This document shows, one piece after another, positions 1 through 8,045 of a DNA stretch of 19,513 bases. The translations under genes were made by a program, and so were the position numbers. Origin of the DNA: CAYNNP01 sp964398215 (lineage in GTDB: Bacteria > Planctomycetota > Planctomycetia > Pirellulales > Pirellulaceae); assembly GCA_964398215.1 (NCBI GenBank), contig CAYNNP010000121.1, forward strand, positions 1-19,513, in the 5' to 3' direction. The number at the start of each line of letters is the position of its first letter. Position 1 is the first letter of the stretch. The notes under the pieces were generated by a model. That model saw nothing but the letters and a program-made list of their open reading frames with translations. It had not been told where the DNA came from and made no database searches.

Positions 1-72
1 GTCCTTGGTCCGGCCTACAACCAAACAACACATCAAAAAGCGCAACTCCAAAACTCACGCTTCGGGTTACCA
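1..72 (-). repeat. Left arm of 72-bp inverted repeat
   Basis: This stretch is the reverse complement of 9205-9276 with three mismatches (offsets 28, 40 and 56), so 69 of 72 bases agree. Similarity stops sharply after base 72; the other end runs off the window, so the true repeat may be longer. The inner end carries the 19-nt sequence ctcacgcttcgggttacca, which also occurs on both sides of the assembly gap near 14.2 kb. It holds no reading frame of note. It looks like a dispersed non-coding element rather than a transposon end, because no transposase lies between the arms. Confidence 0.85.
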
Positions 73-97
73 AAACCAATGTCTGACGTAAAAACGC

Positions 98-805
98 TCA
101 AAAAAGTTCTCTTTGGATTGTTACACATTCGGGCCCTTCGTTCATGGCCTTGTTGACAAACGTGGTGACTGGGTCGAACGTTAGAAACTGGTCGGTGGCT
201 GGTTGTAGCAACGCGTTGATCGCGTCCATCTGATCTTTCTCTTTTACCGCGGGATCTAGCCAGCAGTCATAATCGTCTGGTGACAAAATCACTGGCATAC
301 GATCGTGCAGTTGCGCTACCGTGTTGTTTGCCGCTGTCGTCAAGACAACACAACTCTCGATCTGCCCCATACCAATTTTGGTTCCATCCCAGATTTCCCA
401 CAGGCCGGCAAAGCTCATTGGTTCTTCGCTTGGTTGCCGAATGTAAAACGGCTGCTTTCGTTTTCCGCTGGTCTGCCATTCAAAGAACCCGTCGGCTGGA
501 ATCAAACATCTGCGCCGGCGATATGCAGACCGAAACGAAGGCTTGTCGGCTACTGTTTCGCTACGCGCATTGATCAGCGGGCGGCCCGACGGACCGTCTT
601 TCGACCAAGAAGGCACAAGCCCCCAGCGGAGTGAAACGGCTTCGCGCTGCCCATCGGCGCCGGCACGAACGACCGACACATTTTGCGTCGGAGCGATGTT
701 GTAACGTGGTTGGAACAGTAATCCTTGCTGAGCAACACCAAGCGACAACCCAAAATGTTCCGCCAGCGCCTTCGCAGGTGTCTTTAATGTGAATCGTCCG
801 CACAA
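98..805 (-). CDS. yedK: SRAP family protein (YedK/HMCES-like abasic-site DNA-protein crosslinker)
   Basis: 235 aa, the usual length for SRAP (SOS response-associated peptidase) proteins. In this family Cys2, exposed after Met removal, forms a thiazolidine link with abasic sites in single-stranded DNA and so shields them during replication. The sequence shows the set expected: Cys2 in MCGRF, NIAPTQ near residues 36-41, Asn79 in the NAR motif, Glu109 in DGFFEW, and His167 in HDRMPVIL. The start is TTG (803-805); no other start would place Cys at residue 2, so the rare codon is well supported even though the upstream Shine-Dalgarno site is weak. It lies 69 nt downstream of the secreted coiled-coil gene on the same strand and could be co-transcribed, but no functional tie is evident. 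No LexA-type operator was recognised. Family assignment is firm; the E. coli symbol is used by similarity. Confidence 0.93.
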   Translation of the reverse strand: MCGRFTLKTPAKALAEHFGLSLGVAQQGLLFQPRYNIAPTQNVSVVRAGADGQREAVSLRWGLVPSWSKDGPSGRPLINARSETVADKPSFRSAYRRRRCLIPADGFFEWQTSGKRKQPFYIRQPSEEPMSFAGLWEIWDGTKIGMGQIESCVVLTTAANNTVAQLHDRMPVILSPDDYDCWLDPAVKEKDQMDAINALLQPATDQFLTFDPVTTFVNKAMNEGPECVTIQRELF

Positions 806-874
806 ACTATTTACTCAGTTGTGGTGTAACATCAGTTACTTCAAAGGCAAAGCAGGATCGATTGTAGCGTTTAA

Positions 875-2605
875 CTACCAACGCCACGAATAGAACGGGC
901 CACGGAAATTCACAGGAGAACCCGGCAGCAACCATGGTGGGTGGCCGACTGGTTGAAAGCTACGGAAGCGACTGTCCAGCGCGCCGAACGGATAAAGTCG
1001 CGTGGACGCTGACCCGAAACGATAGCTACCGTATCGAAATCCTGAATACGCCGCTGGTCCATAAAGCGAAGCATTGCTGATTCTGTTCCTTGTCCGGATT
1101 TGGCTGCCGTATTGGTGTGTCCACACGTGGCTGCGGTTGCCAAGCTCCAATGATGATGCTCCGCTGCGAGATCGACTGGGGCGGTACGAAGTGAAACTGC
1201 TGATCGAACTGGTTAGCTGAATCGGGTAATAGTTGGTGTTGAAACCGTAGAATAGCGTCGGCAGGCTTCCAATTGGATTTCTATAGACCATTGATTCCAA
1301 AAGCAGCGTGGTTGAATTCGCAGCGGATAATGAATGCGTCAACGACAATGAACTCAGGGCCATGACCAGATCGCCGGCAGGATTCGTTGGCGAGACAACC
1401 AACTCAGAGGCAAACCCTTGTTCTGCTTGCAGGTTGATGACTTCGAGTCGGGACTGAGCCAGTTTGGATTTCAGTTCGGCCAGACGAATCTGGTTGCGGT
1501 AGTTTTTGATTTCATTTTGTTCGGCAACACGAAGTGTCTTGCTAAACCCGGTAGTCGACGCGGAGTTTACGCTGGCCAACTGCTGTGCAGCTAATTCCAG
1601 TCTGCCCAAGACTTCGCGCAAGAACTGTTGTTCATTGGTGGATGATTGGAGTTGAAATTTGGCCTCGCATTTTTGAAAACCACCACGCAGCTCGGCCACC
1701 GTTGATGTGGAATCTTGTTTGGAAATGAATTGTGTTTGATCTGTCTGAAGAAACTGCGAGATGGCAAGTTGCTCTTGTTCCATGTTTTTCAATTTCGCAA
1801 TTTTGTTTTCCAGCAAATCGATGTCTTGTTGCGACGTCATTGCCATTGCGTTGAGTTCGCGAACTTTGCCAAGTCGCTCTTGTTCAATCGTGGACAGGTG
1901 TTTGATGATCGCAGTATGTGCTGTGCACTGAGCGATCGCTGCGGATGTCAGTTGTGAATTCTCAACGCCATTCGATTCAAGCAGACTGACAGGATGAAGG
2001 ACGTTTTCCTGATTGGCGGATTCCAGTCCTTGCAACCAACCGATTCGTGCTTGCGTCGCGGCTAGCTCCCAATTCGCCACGTTCAGTTCGTGTTGAATCG
2101 TTGGATGACTGCTGGTCGAGCTTGCTGTCAGCTTGGCAACCTGTTCATGTTGTTTAGCGAGGTCCTGGTTTAGCTGTTGAATCAGGCCATCTGTTTGGTC
2201 TGCATCTAACTGAAAATCATTTCCCGTTCGGATGTGCATGTCGGTGAAAAGCAGCTGAGCATCTTGCCAAGCAGGATCTTGATAAATTCCACCATCGGAT
2301 TCCGCGAGTACCGACCGAGCAAGGTCAACGTACTCGTTGTAGGTTTTCGATTTTGCCCAAAGGTTTGTCACTACCAGTTGTTGGCGTCGGACCTCAAGCC
2401 ACGAAGCATGCCCATTTGCCTTCAGTGATTCTAGCGATCGCAAGCGGTGAGCGGAACTTTCGTACTGGGCATGGTGCAATTGTTGTTGAGCCTGCAATAC
2501 AGCGACGTAAGGCCGATACTGGGTCGGGATCGGCTGTTCTGCAGCGGCAACAAATGGGCTGGCTAGAACTGTAACGGCAAGAAAAATCAAAGCAGAACGG
2601 ATCAT
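875..2605 (-). CDS. Secreted coiled-coil protein of unknown function
   Basis: 576 aa from an ATG start. Residues 1-22 form a Sec signal peptide (Arg3, then a hydrophobic run ending VAAA before EQP), so the product is exported. Most of residues 30-400 is rich in Gln, Leu, Ala, Glu and Lys in heptad-like spacing and should be helical coiled coil, loosely like the periplasmic helices of TolC-type or adaptor proteins but with no recognisable TolC motif. The last 120 residues change character sharply: Ser, Arg, Tyr, Phe, Gly and Pro dominate with few acidic residues, ending in FYSWRW. That basic aromatic tail suggests a cell-wall, surface or nucleic-acid contact, but this is inference. No enzyme motif was found. 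It is divergent from polX and upstream of the SRAP gene. It appears intact; I do not recognise a named family. Confidence 0.85.
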   Translation of the reverse strand: MIRSALIFLAVTVLASPFVAAAEQPIPTQYRPYVAVLQAQQQLHHAQYESSAHRLRSLESLKANGHASWLEVRRQQLVVTNLWAKSKTYNEYVDLARSVLAESDGGIYQDPAWQDAQLLFTDMHIRTGNDFQLDADQTDGLIQQLNQDLAKQHEQVAKLTASSTSSHPTIQHELNVANWELAATQARIGWLQGLESANQENVLHPVSLLESNGVENSQLTSAAIAQCTAHTAIIKHLSTIEQERLGKVRELNAMAMTSQQDIDLLENKIAKLKNMEQEQLAISQFLQTDQTQFISKQDSTSTVAELRGGFQKCEAKFQLQSSTNEQQFLREVLGRLELAAQQLASVNSASTTGFSKTLRVAEQNEIKNYRNQIRLAELKSKLAQSRLEVINLQAEQGFASELVVSPTNPAGDLVMALSSLSLTHSLSAANSTTLLLESMVYRNPIGSLPTLFYGFNTNYYPIQLTSSISSFTSYRPSRSRSGASSLELGNRSHVWTHQYGSQIRTRNRISNASLYGPAAYSGFRYGSYRFGSASTRLYPFGALDSRFRSFQPVGHPPWLLPGSPVNFRGPFYSWRW

Positions 2606-2819
2606 AGATGTGCTCGCAAAAGAGGTCGGGCTTAACCTCCATTGTAATTACGAAAACACGCTAAACGCTGGTGTGCAGAAAAAACCGAGGTTCAGAAATC
2701 GATCTGGATCCGATCGCACTTATATTTTGCGAGCCGTCCTTACCAGCGGAATTGATTCACGTGATAATGGGCGTCCGTGATTGTCCAACTAACCAGAATC
2801 CACCCGTTCGGAATCAAAA
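2606..2819. promoter_or_regulatory. Divergent promoter region with a split 10-bp inverted repeat
   Basis: This 214-bp spacer separates the secreted coiled-coil gene (minus) from polX (plus) and must carry the promoter for each. It contains gctcgcaaaa at 2612-2621 and its exact reverse complement ttttgcgagc at 2725-2734, 103 bp apart. The left copy sits just before the coiled-coil start and the right copy about 85 bp before the polX start, an arrangement that could suit a looping regulator. No convincing -35/-10 pair was identified, and the Shine-Dalgarno sites of both genes are weak. The pairing could be chance. Confidence 0.3.
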
Positions 2820-4541
2820 ATGGAAAACGCTGAGATCGCCAATGCGTTTGACGAAATGGCTGAGTTGCTTGAATTCAAAGGAGAGAATCCGTTTCGAATT
2901 CGGGCCTATCGCAATGGTGCCAAAGCGATCCGCGAATTGGATGAATCGGTCGCCACCATTCTGGCCGACGAGACTCGGAAGCTGTCCGACTTGCCTGGAA
3001 TCGGTAAGACGCTGGTTGATAAAACAAAGACGCTGGTCGAAACAGGCACGCTGCCGCAATTGACGAAACTGCGCGGCGAAGTTCCTGATGTCGTAAAACT
3101 GATGTCCCGGATTCCCGGCTTGGGCGCCAAGAAGGCTTCGAAGCTACACAAGGAACTGGAGCTCGAAACGCTCTCGGATCTGCGCATGGCCTGTGAGAAT
3201 GGCGAGGTTTCAAAACTCAGCGGGTTCGGCAAGACGACGGAGCAAGGAATTTTGGACGGACTGGAAATCGCCGAGCAAGCTGCCCAGCGAATCTACTGGT
3301 CCGAAGGCGATGCGTTGGCCAATTCGATTGGTCGCCACATGGAGTCTTGCAAGTCGATTCAGCAAATGCAATGGGCCGGGTCCTATCGCCGAGGACGTGA
3401 TACGGTTGGCGATTTGGATTTATTGGTGGTCGCTGACGATCGCGCGGGCACAATGGACCACTTGGAGTCTTATCCGGACAGGACGAAGACGATCGGACGC
3501 GGCGACACAAAAATATCGATCCGAGTTGGCAAGGCTTTCCAGGTCGACATGCGGATTGTCGAATCACATCAATTCGGCGCGGCACTGCAATACTTTACCG
3601 GTTCGCAGTCGCACAATATTCACGTTCGTAAACTTGCCAAAGAACGCGGGTTGAAAGTCAATGAATACGGTGTGTTCGACGTGGACGGAAACCAGGTTGC
3701 CGGGGCGACCGAAGAGGATGTCTATGCAGCGGTCGATTTGCCTTGGATTCCACCAGAAATGCGCGAAGACCGCAACGAATTCACGCTGGCCAACGAAGAA
3801 GACTTGCCAGAATTGATCCAAGTCGACCAGGTGATCGGCGATTTGCACATGCACACCACCGCCACGGATGGGCAGGCGACGATTCGCGAAATGGCTGATG
3901 CTGCGATCGAGCGTGGACTGAAATACATCGCGATCACCGACCACAGCAAACGTGTTTCGATGGCGATGGGTTTGGACGAAGTGCGGTTGCGCGAACAATG
4001 GGAAATGATTGACGAGATTCGTGACGAGTATGAGGGCCGATTGCTGATTTTGAAAGGCATCGAATGCGACATTCTTGAAAACGGTGGAATGGATTTGCAG
4101 GACGATTGTCTAGCAGAAGCTGACTGGGTGTTGGCGGCTGTCCACTACGGTCAGAAACAACCAAAAGCGAAAATCACTGAGCGGATTCTCGGCGCGATCG
4201 AAAATCCACACGTCAATTGTGTTGCTCATCCCACTGGTCGTCTTTTGAATCGCCGTCCGCCGTACGAGGTCGATATGGATACGGTGATGAAAGCGGCCCA
4301 GGAACATGGAAAACTGCTGGAGCTGAATGCGAATCCAGCACGGCTTGATTTAAACGAAATCCACTTGGCAGCCGCAAAGAAAATGGGGATTCCGATCGTC
4401 ATCAACACTGACGCCCACAGCATCGATGGCTTGGACGTCATGCAATACGGAGTCAAGCAGGCGCGTCGTGGTGGCCTTACAAAAACAGATGTCGCCAATA
4501 CTGGCGACTGGGATTCAATCCAGCAACTGCTGGCCCGGTAA
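2820..4541 (+). CDS. polX: DNA polymerase X with PHP 3'-5' exonuclease domain (PolX)
   Basis: 573 aa, the standard length of bacterial PolX. It fills short gaps in DNA, chiefly in base-excision repair, and the C-terminal PHP domain removes 3' ends. Domains in order: helix-hairpin-helix segments in residues 1-150 (LPGIGKT near 58-64, IPGLGAKKASKL near 98-109, LSGFGKTTEQGI near 132-143); polymerase palm with GSYRRGRDTVGDLDLLV, giving metal-binding Asp198 and Asp200, and a third acid Asp243 in FQVDMRI; then the PHP domain from about residue 335 with His343 and His345 (DLHMH), Asp374-His375 (ITDH), a GIECDI segment, VAHPTG, and a final NTDAHS. All metal ligands appear present, so both activities are expected. 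The ATG at 2820 is preceded by only a weak GGA. A strong hairpin lies immediately downstream. The gene stands alone on the plus strand between minus-strand genes. Confidence 0.95.
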   Translation: MENAEIANAFDEMAELLEFKGENPFRIRAYRNGAKAIRELDESVATILADETRKLSDLPGIGKTLVDKTKTLVETGTLPQLTKLRGEVPDVVKLMSRIPGLGAKKASKLHKELELETLSDLRMACENGEVSKLSGFGKTTEQGILDGLEIAEQAAQRIYWSEGDALANSIGRHMESCKSIQQMQWAGSYRRGRDTVGDLDLLVVADDRAGTMDHLESYPDRTKTIGRGDTKISIRVGKAFQVDMRIVESHQFGAALQYFTGSQSHNIHVRKLAKERGLKVNEYGVFDVDGNQVAGATEEDVYAAVDLPWIPPEMREDRNEFTLANEEDLPELIQVDQVIGDLHMHTTATDGQATIREMADAAIERGLKYIAITDHSKRVSMAMGLDEVRLREQWEMIDEIRDEYEGRLLILKGIECDILENGGMDLQDDCLAEADWVLAAVHYGQKQPKAKITERILGAIENPHVNCVAHPTGRLLNRRPPYEVDMDTVMKAAQEHGKLLELNANPARLDLNEIHLAAAKKMGIPIVINTDAHSIDGLDVMQYGVKQARRGGLTKTDVANTGDWDSIQQLLAR

Positions 4542-4561
4542 ACGCAGGTCTCGCTAGAGAA

Positions 4562-4592
4562 AAGTGGCATAGGCTGGATGCCTATGCCACTT
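4562..4592. terminator. Perfect 13-bp hairpin terminator between convergent genes
   Basis: aagtggcataggc (4562-4574), loop tggat, then gcctatgccactt (4580-4592) make a perfect 13-bp stem. Read on the minus strand the stem is followed by a short T run (from the gagaaaa at 4557-4563), so it suits the DUF1080 gene best; on the plus strand it can also stop polX transcripts, though its T run is only two bases. It fills most of the 60-bp gap between the two stop codons. Confidence 0.8.
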
Positions 4593-4601
4593 CAGATTTG
4601 G

Positions 4602-5390
4602 CTATTCGATGGGCGTTTCTTTTTTGCCGTTTTTCAGAAATGGCTTGCGAGTTTGCTCGCCTTTTGCAGGAGAAAATTCACGCACCCAAATGTTGCGAAA
4701 GCGAACGGGATTGCCGTGGTCTTGAAGCGAAATGGGACCTTTGGCAGCATGCTTCTTGTAGCGTGGCGGGCGATTGTAAGGTGTGTCGCCTTTCAGTTCG
4801 AAGTGGTTCAAAATCAAGACGCCGTTGTGTACCGCCGTAATGTAGGCTGGCGATTTTAGTGAACCGTCTTCTTCGAATCGTGGAGCAGTCCAAAAGATGT
4901 CGTAGGTGTTCCAGTCACCAGGTTTTCGCATCGCGTTGACAGCTGGCGGAGTCTGTTTGTAGATCGCCCCGGCTTGTCCATCATGGTAAGTCTGGTTCTC
5001 GAAAGAATCCAAGACTTGGATTTCATAAATTCCCATTAGGAACACGCCACTGTTTCCGCGTCCCTGGCCTTTGCCCTTTGGCGGCGTCGGCGCCGACCAT
5101 TCAATGTGCAGCTGGCAATCACCAAATTGTTCTTTTGTGGAAATCACACCCTTGCCTGTTACAGCGCAGCCATCTTCGACAGACCATCGCTCGCCGTTCT
5201 TCCAGCTTGACAGATCTTTCCCATCGAACAGAACCGTTGCATCCGAAGGCGGCTGGGCGTTCTGTTGGCCTGGTGTGACAATCGGCGGCGCCGACCAAGT
5301 AATACCGTTCAGGTACTCATCGGCTTGGCAAAAACTGACCGACAATGAAGTCAGCACAAGGGCGGCAAGGAACCGGGGTGATAGGCGCAT
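4602..5390 (-). CDS. Secreted DUF1080 (3-keto-disaccharide hydrolase-like) protein
   Basis: 262 aa. The frame is open to a GTG at 5480, but the ATG at 5388-5390 is chosen because GGAG lies 8 nt before it and it begins a classic signal peptide: MRLSPRF, a hydrophobic stretch, then cleavage after SFCQA. The mature protein carries one DUF1080 domain (about residues 50-255), a concanavalin/LamG-like beta-sandwich very abundant in planctomycetes: VLFDGKDLSSWKNG, WSVEDGCAVTGKGVISTKEQFGDCQL, GNSGVFLMGIYEIQVLDS, GDWNTYDIFW, HNGVLI and the closing GPISLQDHGNPVRFRNIWV all match its usual order. Some members hydrolyse 3-keto-glycosides; activity here is inferred from the family only. It ends at a strong terminator and begins 228 bp from the preceding transporter gene, so it is probably its own transcription unit, though sugar-related transport nearby is compatible. 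Confidence 0.9.
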   Translation of the reverse strand: MRLSPRFLAALVLTSLSVSFCQADEYLNGITWSAPPIVTPGQQNAQPPSDATVLFDGKDLSSWKNGERWSVEDGCAVTGKGVISTKEQFGDCQLHIEWSAPTPPKGKGQGRGNSGVFLMGIYEIQVLDSFENQTYHDGQAGAIYKQTPPAVNAMRKPGDWNTYDIFWTAPRFEEDGSLKSPAYITAVHNGVLILNHFELKGDTPYNRPPRYKKHAAKGPISLQDHGNPVRFRNIWVREFSPAKGEQTRKPFLKNGKKETPIE

Positions 5391-5505
5391 CGAGAATTCT
5401 CCGTGAACACAGGGGATTGATTCATGCAGATTGTAGTTGGCAGAGCCACCGAATGCGAAGCCGGGACAAAATGAATCCACTCGGAAAAACGATTACTAGT
5501 GGCTT

Positions 5506-5560
5506 GTGTTCGTAGCACCGCCTTCAGGTGGAATTTCCGGCTGAAGCCGGTACTACAAAC
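5506..5560. repeat. REP-like imperfect palindrome
   Basis: The left arm gtagcaccgccttcaggtgg (5512-5531) pairs with the right arm ccggctgaagccggtactac (5537-5556) at 16 of 20 positions around a short aattt loop. It sits in the 228-bp spacer between the MFS gene and the DUF1080 gene, where nothing else was found. The form (GC-rich arms with a cttcag/ctgaag core, intergenic) resembles short dispersed palindromes of bacterial genomes. It may act as a weak terminator for the transporter operon. Confidence 0.6.
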
Positions 5561-5618
5561 TGATCGTACGCCAGTTGCTCAGCGGCTGGGTAAATCAACA
5601 ATTCGTTATCGAACTTCC

Positions 5619-6917
5619 CTACCGGGACTCAGATACATTAGCGTCGTCGATCAAATCTTGATGCCGGGTTTCAGGCAGGAACAGGATGATGACAGCGCCC
5701 ACTAGGAAGATGCAGCCAAGCCACGCCATTGCATTGCCCAGTTCCATCGATGCTTTCAGGTAACCCGCGACGAACAACATGGATGCTGCCAATAATCGAC
5801 CGCCGTTGAAACAAAAACTAGCACCAGTGCTTCGCAAATGCGTTGGAAACAATTCTGGGAAATAGACCGCGTAGCCAGCGTGAATCCCCAACGCGAAAAA
5901 TCCGTAAACAGGCAACAACCAAAGATACTGAGTGTACGTCCAAGTACCCAAACAGACGACCAATACCATTGCGAACGCGATCAAATGAAACAGCACAAAC
6001 GCTGTCTTTCTGCCAATTCGGTTACTGATTGGACCAAAGAGCACGAGGCCAAATCCAGACCCGATCGTCTGTACGATACCGTATGCGAATTTGCCATTCT
6101 GTTTGGCTTCAGCGGCCGCCATACCCGTTCCTTTCAAGTACTCGGTGATAAGATCCTGGGTCCCGACCAGCCCGGCCCAAAAAGTCCCCAAGCCAACAGC
6201 GGCGAGCAACATTCCCAATATAGCTCTTTTGGCGAAAACTGGATCTCGAAAAAGGCTGGTGTAGCTACCCGCGTCGCTACGCTTGGCGCCTTTGGATTCC
6301 CAGCGTTCTGGTTCTTTGACGTACACCCTGACTGCCACAATTAGCAGCGCAGGAATCAAGCCCAGCAAGTAACCGTATCGCCAATTGACGCCGATCATGA
6401 TTCCAGCGATCGTCGCAAGCCAAGTTCCCAGAACACTGGACGCGTGAAAAATTGATGACGCGTGCGCCCTCGCTCGCTTGGGAAATATTTCGGCAACCAA
6501 ACTGGCGGCCACTGCCCATTCACCACCGATCCCCATGGCAACCAAAAAACGCAGAATCGCTACTTGTTCTGGCGTTTGAGCAAAGAAGGTCAAACCGGAA
6601 AAAAGCGAGTACATCAAAATGGTCGCGATCATGATTGGCCGACGACCGAATTTGTCCGCAAGCGAACCGAACAGCAGCCCGCCAGCGGTCCCACCCATCA
6701 GGAACACGCCCAGAAAGATGTCGCCATACTTCTTGATTTGTGCGTTCGAAGAATCTGGACCCAGCAATTCCGCCAGCATGTCGATTTTTGTGATGGCGAA
6801 TATCTGACCTTCGTAAATGTCAAATACCCAACCCGCCGACGCGATCAACAGAACCAGCCACTGGTAACTGCTGATGCCCTCGTACCACTTCAAGTTGGAT
6901 TCAATTTCTTTGGACAT
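5619..6917 (-). CDS. MFS transporter (metabolite:H+ symporter type)
   Basis: 432 aa with about twelve hydrophobic segments, as expected for the major facilitator superfamily. Features: Asp33 and Glu36 in the first membrane helix (VFDIYEGQ), signature motif A GSLADKFGRRP (residues 84-94), RFLVAMGIGGEWAVAASLVAEIFP in helices 4-5, and a second motif A-like loop NRIGRKTAF in the C-half. This pattern fits the aromatic-acid/sialate/general metabolite symporters; the substrate cannot be read from sequence. The ATG at 6915-6917 (MSKEIESNLKWYEG) is preferred because family members start near there. The frame extends to a TTG at 6995, and neither start has a clear Shine-Dalgarno site, so the N-terminus is uncertain. 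It is the last gene of a minus-strand unit, 90 nt after the dioxygenase, suggesting uptake or export of that enzyme's substrate or product. Confidence 0.9.
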   Translation of the reverse strand: MSKEIESNLKWYEGISSYQWLVLLIASAGWVFDIYEGQIFAITKIDMLAELLGPDSSNAQIKKYGDIFLGVFLMGGTAGGLLFGSLADKFGRRPIMIATILMYSLFSGLTFFAQTPEQVAILRFLVAMGIGGEWAVAASLVAEIFPKRARAHASSIFHASSVLGTWLATIAGIMIGVNWRYGYLLGLIPALLIVAVRVYVKEPERWESKGAKRSDAGSYTSLFRDPVFAKRAILGMLLAAVGLGTFWAGLVGTQDLITEYLKGTGMAAAEAKQNGKFAYGIVQTIGSGFGLVLFGPISNRIGRKTAFVLFHLIAFAMVLVVCLGTWTYTQYLWLLPVYGFFALGIHAGYAVYFPELFPTHLRSTGASFCFNGGRLLAASMLFVAGYLKASMELGNAMAWLGCIFLVGAVIILFLPETRHQDLIDDANVSESR

Positions 6918-7007
6918 GACAGCGAAGCGGCAAAGGAGGGAGGTTGCGGAAGGGGGGAGACGACTAGCAGCACGATCATTCGCACAGCGATTCAAACGTC
7001 ACGGCAG

Positions 7008-8012
7008 TTAGGTTACCGTCAGCTGGAAGCTCTGTGTTTGCATTTCAGCCAACGAAGCGACGACTTTGCGTTTACCGGTGAACGGTTCTCGCGCGTGCAT
7101 CGCAACGGTGTTGTCGATCAACACAACATCGCCAGCATGCCACCGCATCATGAAAGTGATTTCGCCAGAAATAGCCGCAGCAGTCTTCACCGCTTCGGCG
7201 TCCAAATGGCTGCCGTCACCGTGCTGAATCGCTTTGGAAGGATCATTCCGATCGTCTTTCCAGCCACAGTAGGCGGCGATCAGTTGGTTGAAAAATGTTT
7301 TGCGTCCGTCTGCCAATTCCATCACCGCTGGCAACGGAGGCGTTGTGGCGCGAAGACACCCGTTTGCTTGCCACTCCCATGCGTAATTCAGATCGCGAAG
7401 TCTCGCCTCGGCCTCATCGCGATTGGCTACGCCCAGCGTACTGGCCCAGCTGCGCCCCATTCCCGATTCAGGATCATCTTCGCCTGGCATCACGTTGGAG
7501 TATCGCAGGCCTTTTTGTTCGCAAGCCGATATGAAATCAGGACATTGCTGTTTTAGTTTTTCGTACAAGACATCGGATCGGCACAGCGGCGTGGCGCCTC
7601 CGGATTGCGGGGCAATTTCGCAGCTGAACAAAATCCAGCGAGGAAAAAGAGGCGTTTGCGCCATCTCGTGGTGAAAGAATATTTGGACTTCCGGCGGTGC
7701 CTCATTGGCCGAAAACACTCGCTCGGTGCGGTTGACTCGAACGGCGTTGGACAACGATTTCTTGTAAGGAAAATTATTCAGCGAAAGAGCTTGGACGACA
7801 ACGTCAAAGTCTTCAACGCTTTGAACACCGATATCTCGTAGCAACAATGCACCATGCTCCGTTGCTTGTGCGAGCAACGCGTCGCGATTCGACGCAACGT
7901 AACGCAGTGAATCCTCCAGGTTTGCATCGCCCTGGGAGTGCAGCCCGGCAGGAAAAACCGAATCACCGTATTTCTGTTGTCCAGCAAATTCAACTAGCGG
8001 CAACAATGCCAT
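7008..8012 (-). CDS. TauD/TfdA (SyrP-like) Fe(II)/2-oxoglutarate-dependent dioxygenase
   Basis: 334 aa. The family uses Fe(II), O2 and 2-oxoglutarate to hydroxylate or cleave small molecules. The iron facial triad is visible: His114 and Glu116 in FFHHEMAQ (Glu in place of the commoner Asp, as in the SyrP-like branch) and distal His306 in NTVAMHAREPF. Arg315 in TGKRKV sits where the 2-oxoglutarate carboxylate is bound. SGGATPLCRSDVLYEKL and GDVVLIDN are further family landmarks. Length is normal. The ATG at 8010-8012 has TGGAG 7 nt upstream. It lies 33 nt downstream of the aldo/keto reductase and 90 nt upstream of the MFS gene, all minus strand, so an operon is likely. SyrP-type relatives hydroxylate amino-acid substrates, but none of their peptide-synthesis partners is present and the substrate is unknown. 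Confidence 0.9.
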   Translation of the reverse strand: MALLPLVEFAGQQKYGDSVFPAGLHSQGDANLEDSLRYVASNRDALLAQATEHGALLLRDIGVQSVEDFDVVVQALSLNNFPYKKSLSNAVRVNRTERVFSANEAPPEVQIFFHHEMAQTPLFPRWILFSCEIAPQSGGATPLCRSDVLYEKLKQQCPDFISACEQKGLRYSNVMPGEDDPESGMGRSWASTLGVANRDEAEARLRDLNYAWEWQANGCLRATTPPLPAVMELADGRKTFFNQLIAAYCGWKDDRNDPSKAIQHGDGSHLDAEAVKTAAAISGEITFMMRWHAGDVVLIDNTVAMHAREPFTGKRKVVASLAEMQTQSFQLTVT

Positions 8013-8045
8013 GACATGACTCCAGCAATCGGAACAAGTATCGGT

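Noticed and set aside
6462..7556. 364-codon open frame on the plus strand
   Set aside because: It lies antisense across the MFS and dioxygenase genes, both with clear family motifs, and its translation is rich in Arg, His and Gln with no domain. It also spans their intergenic gap.
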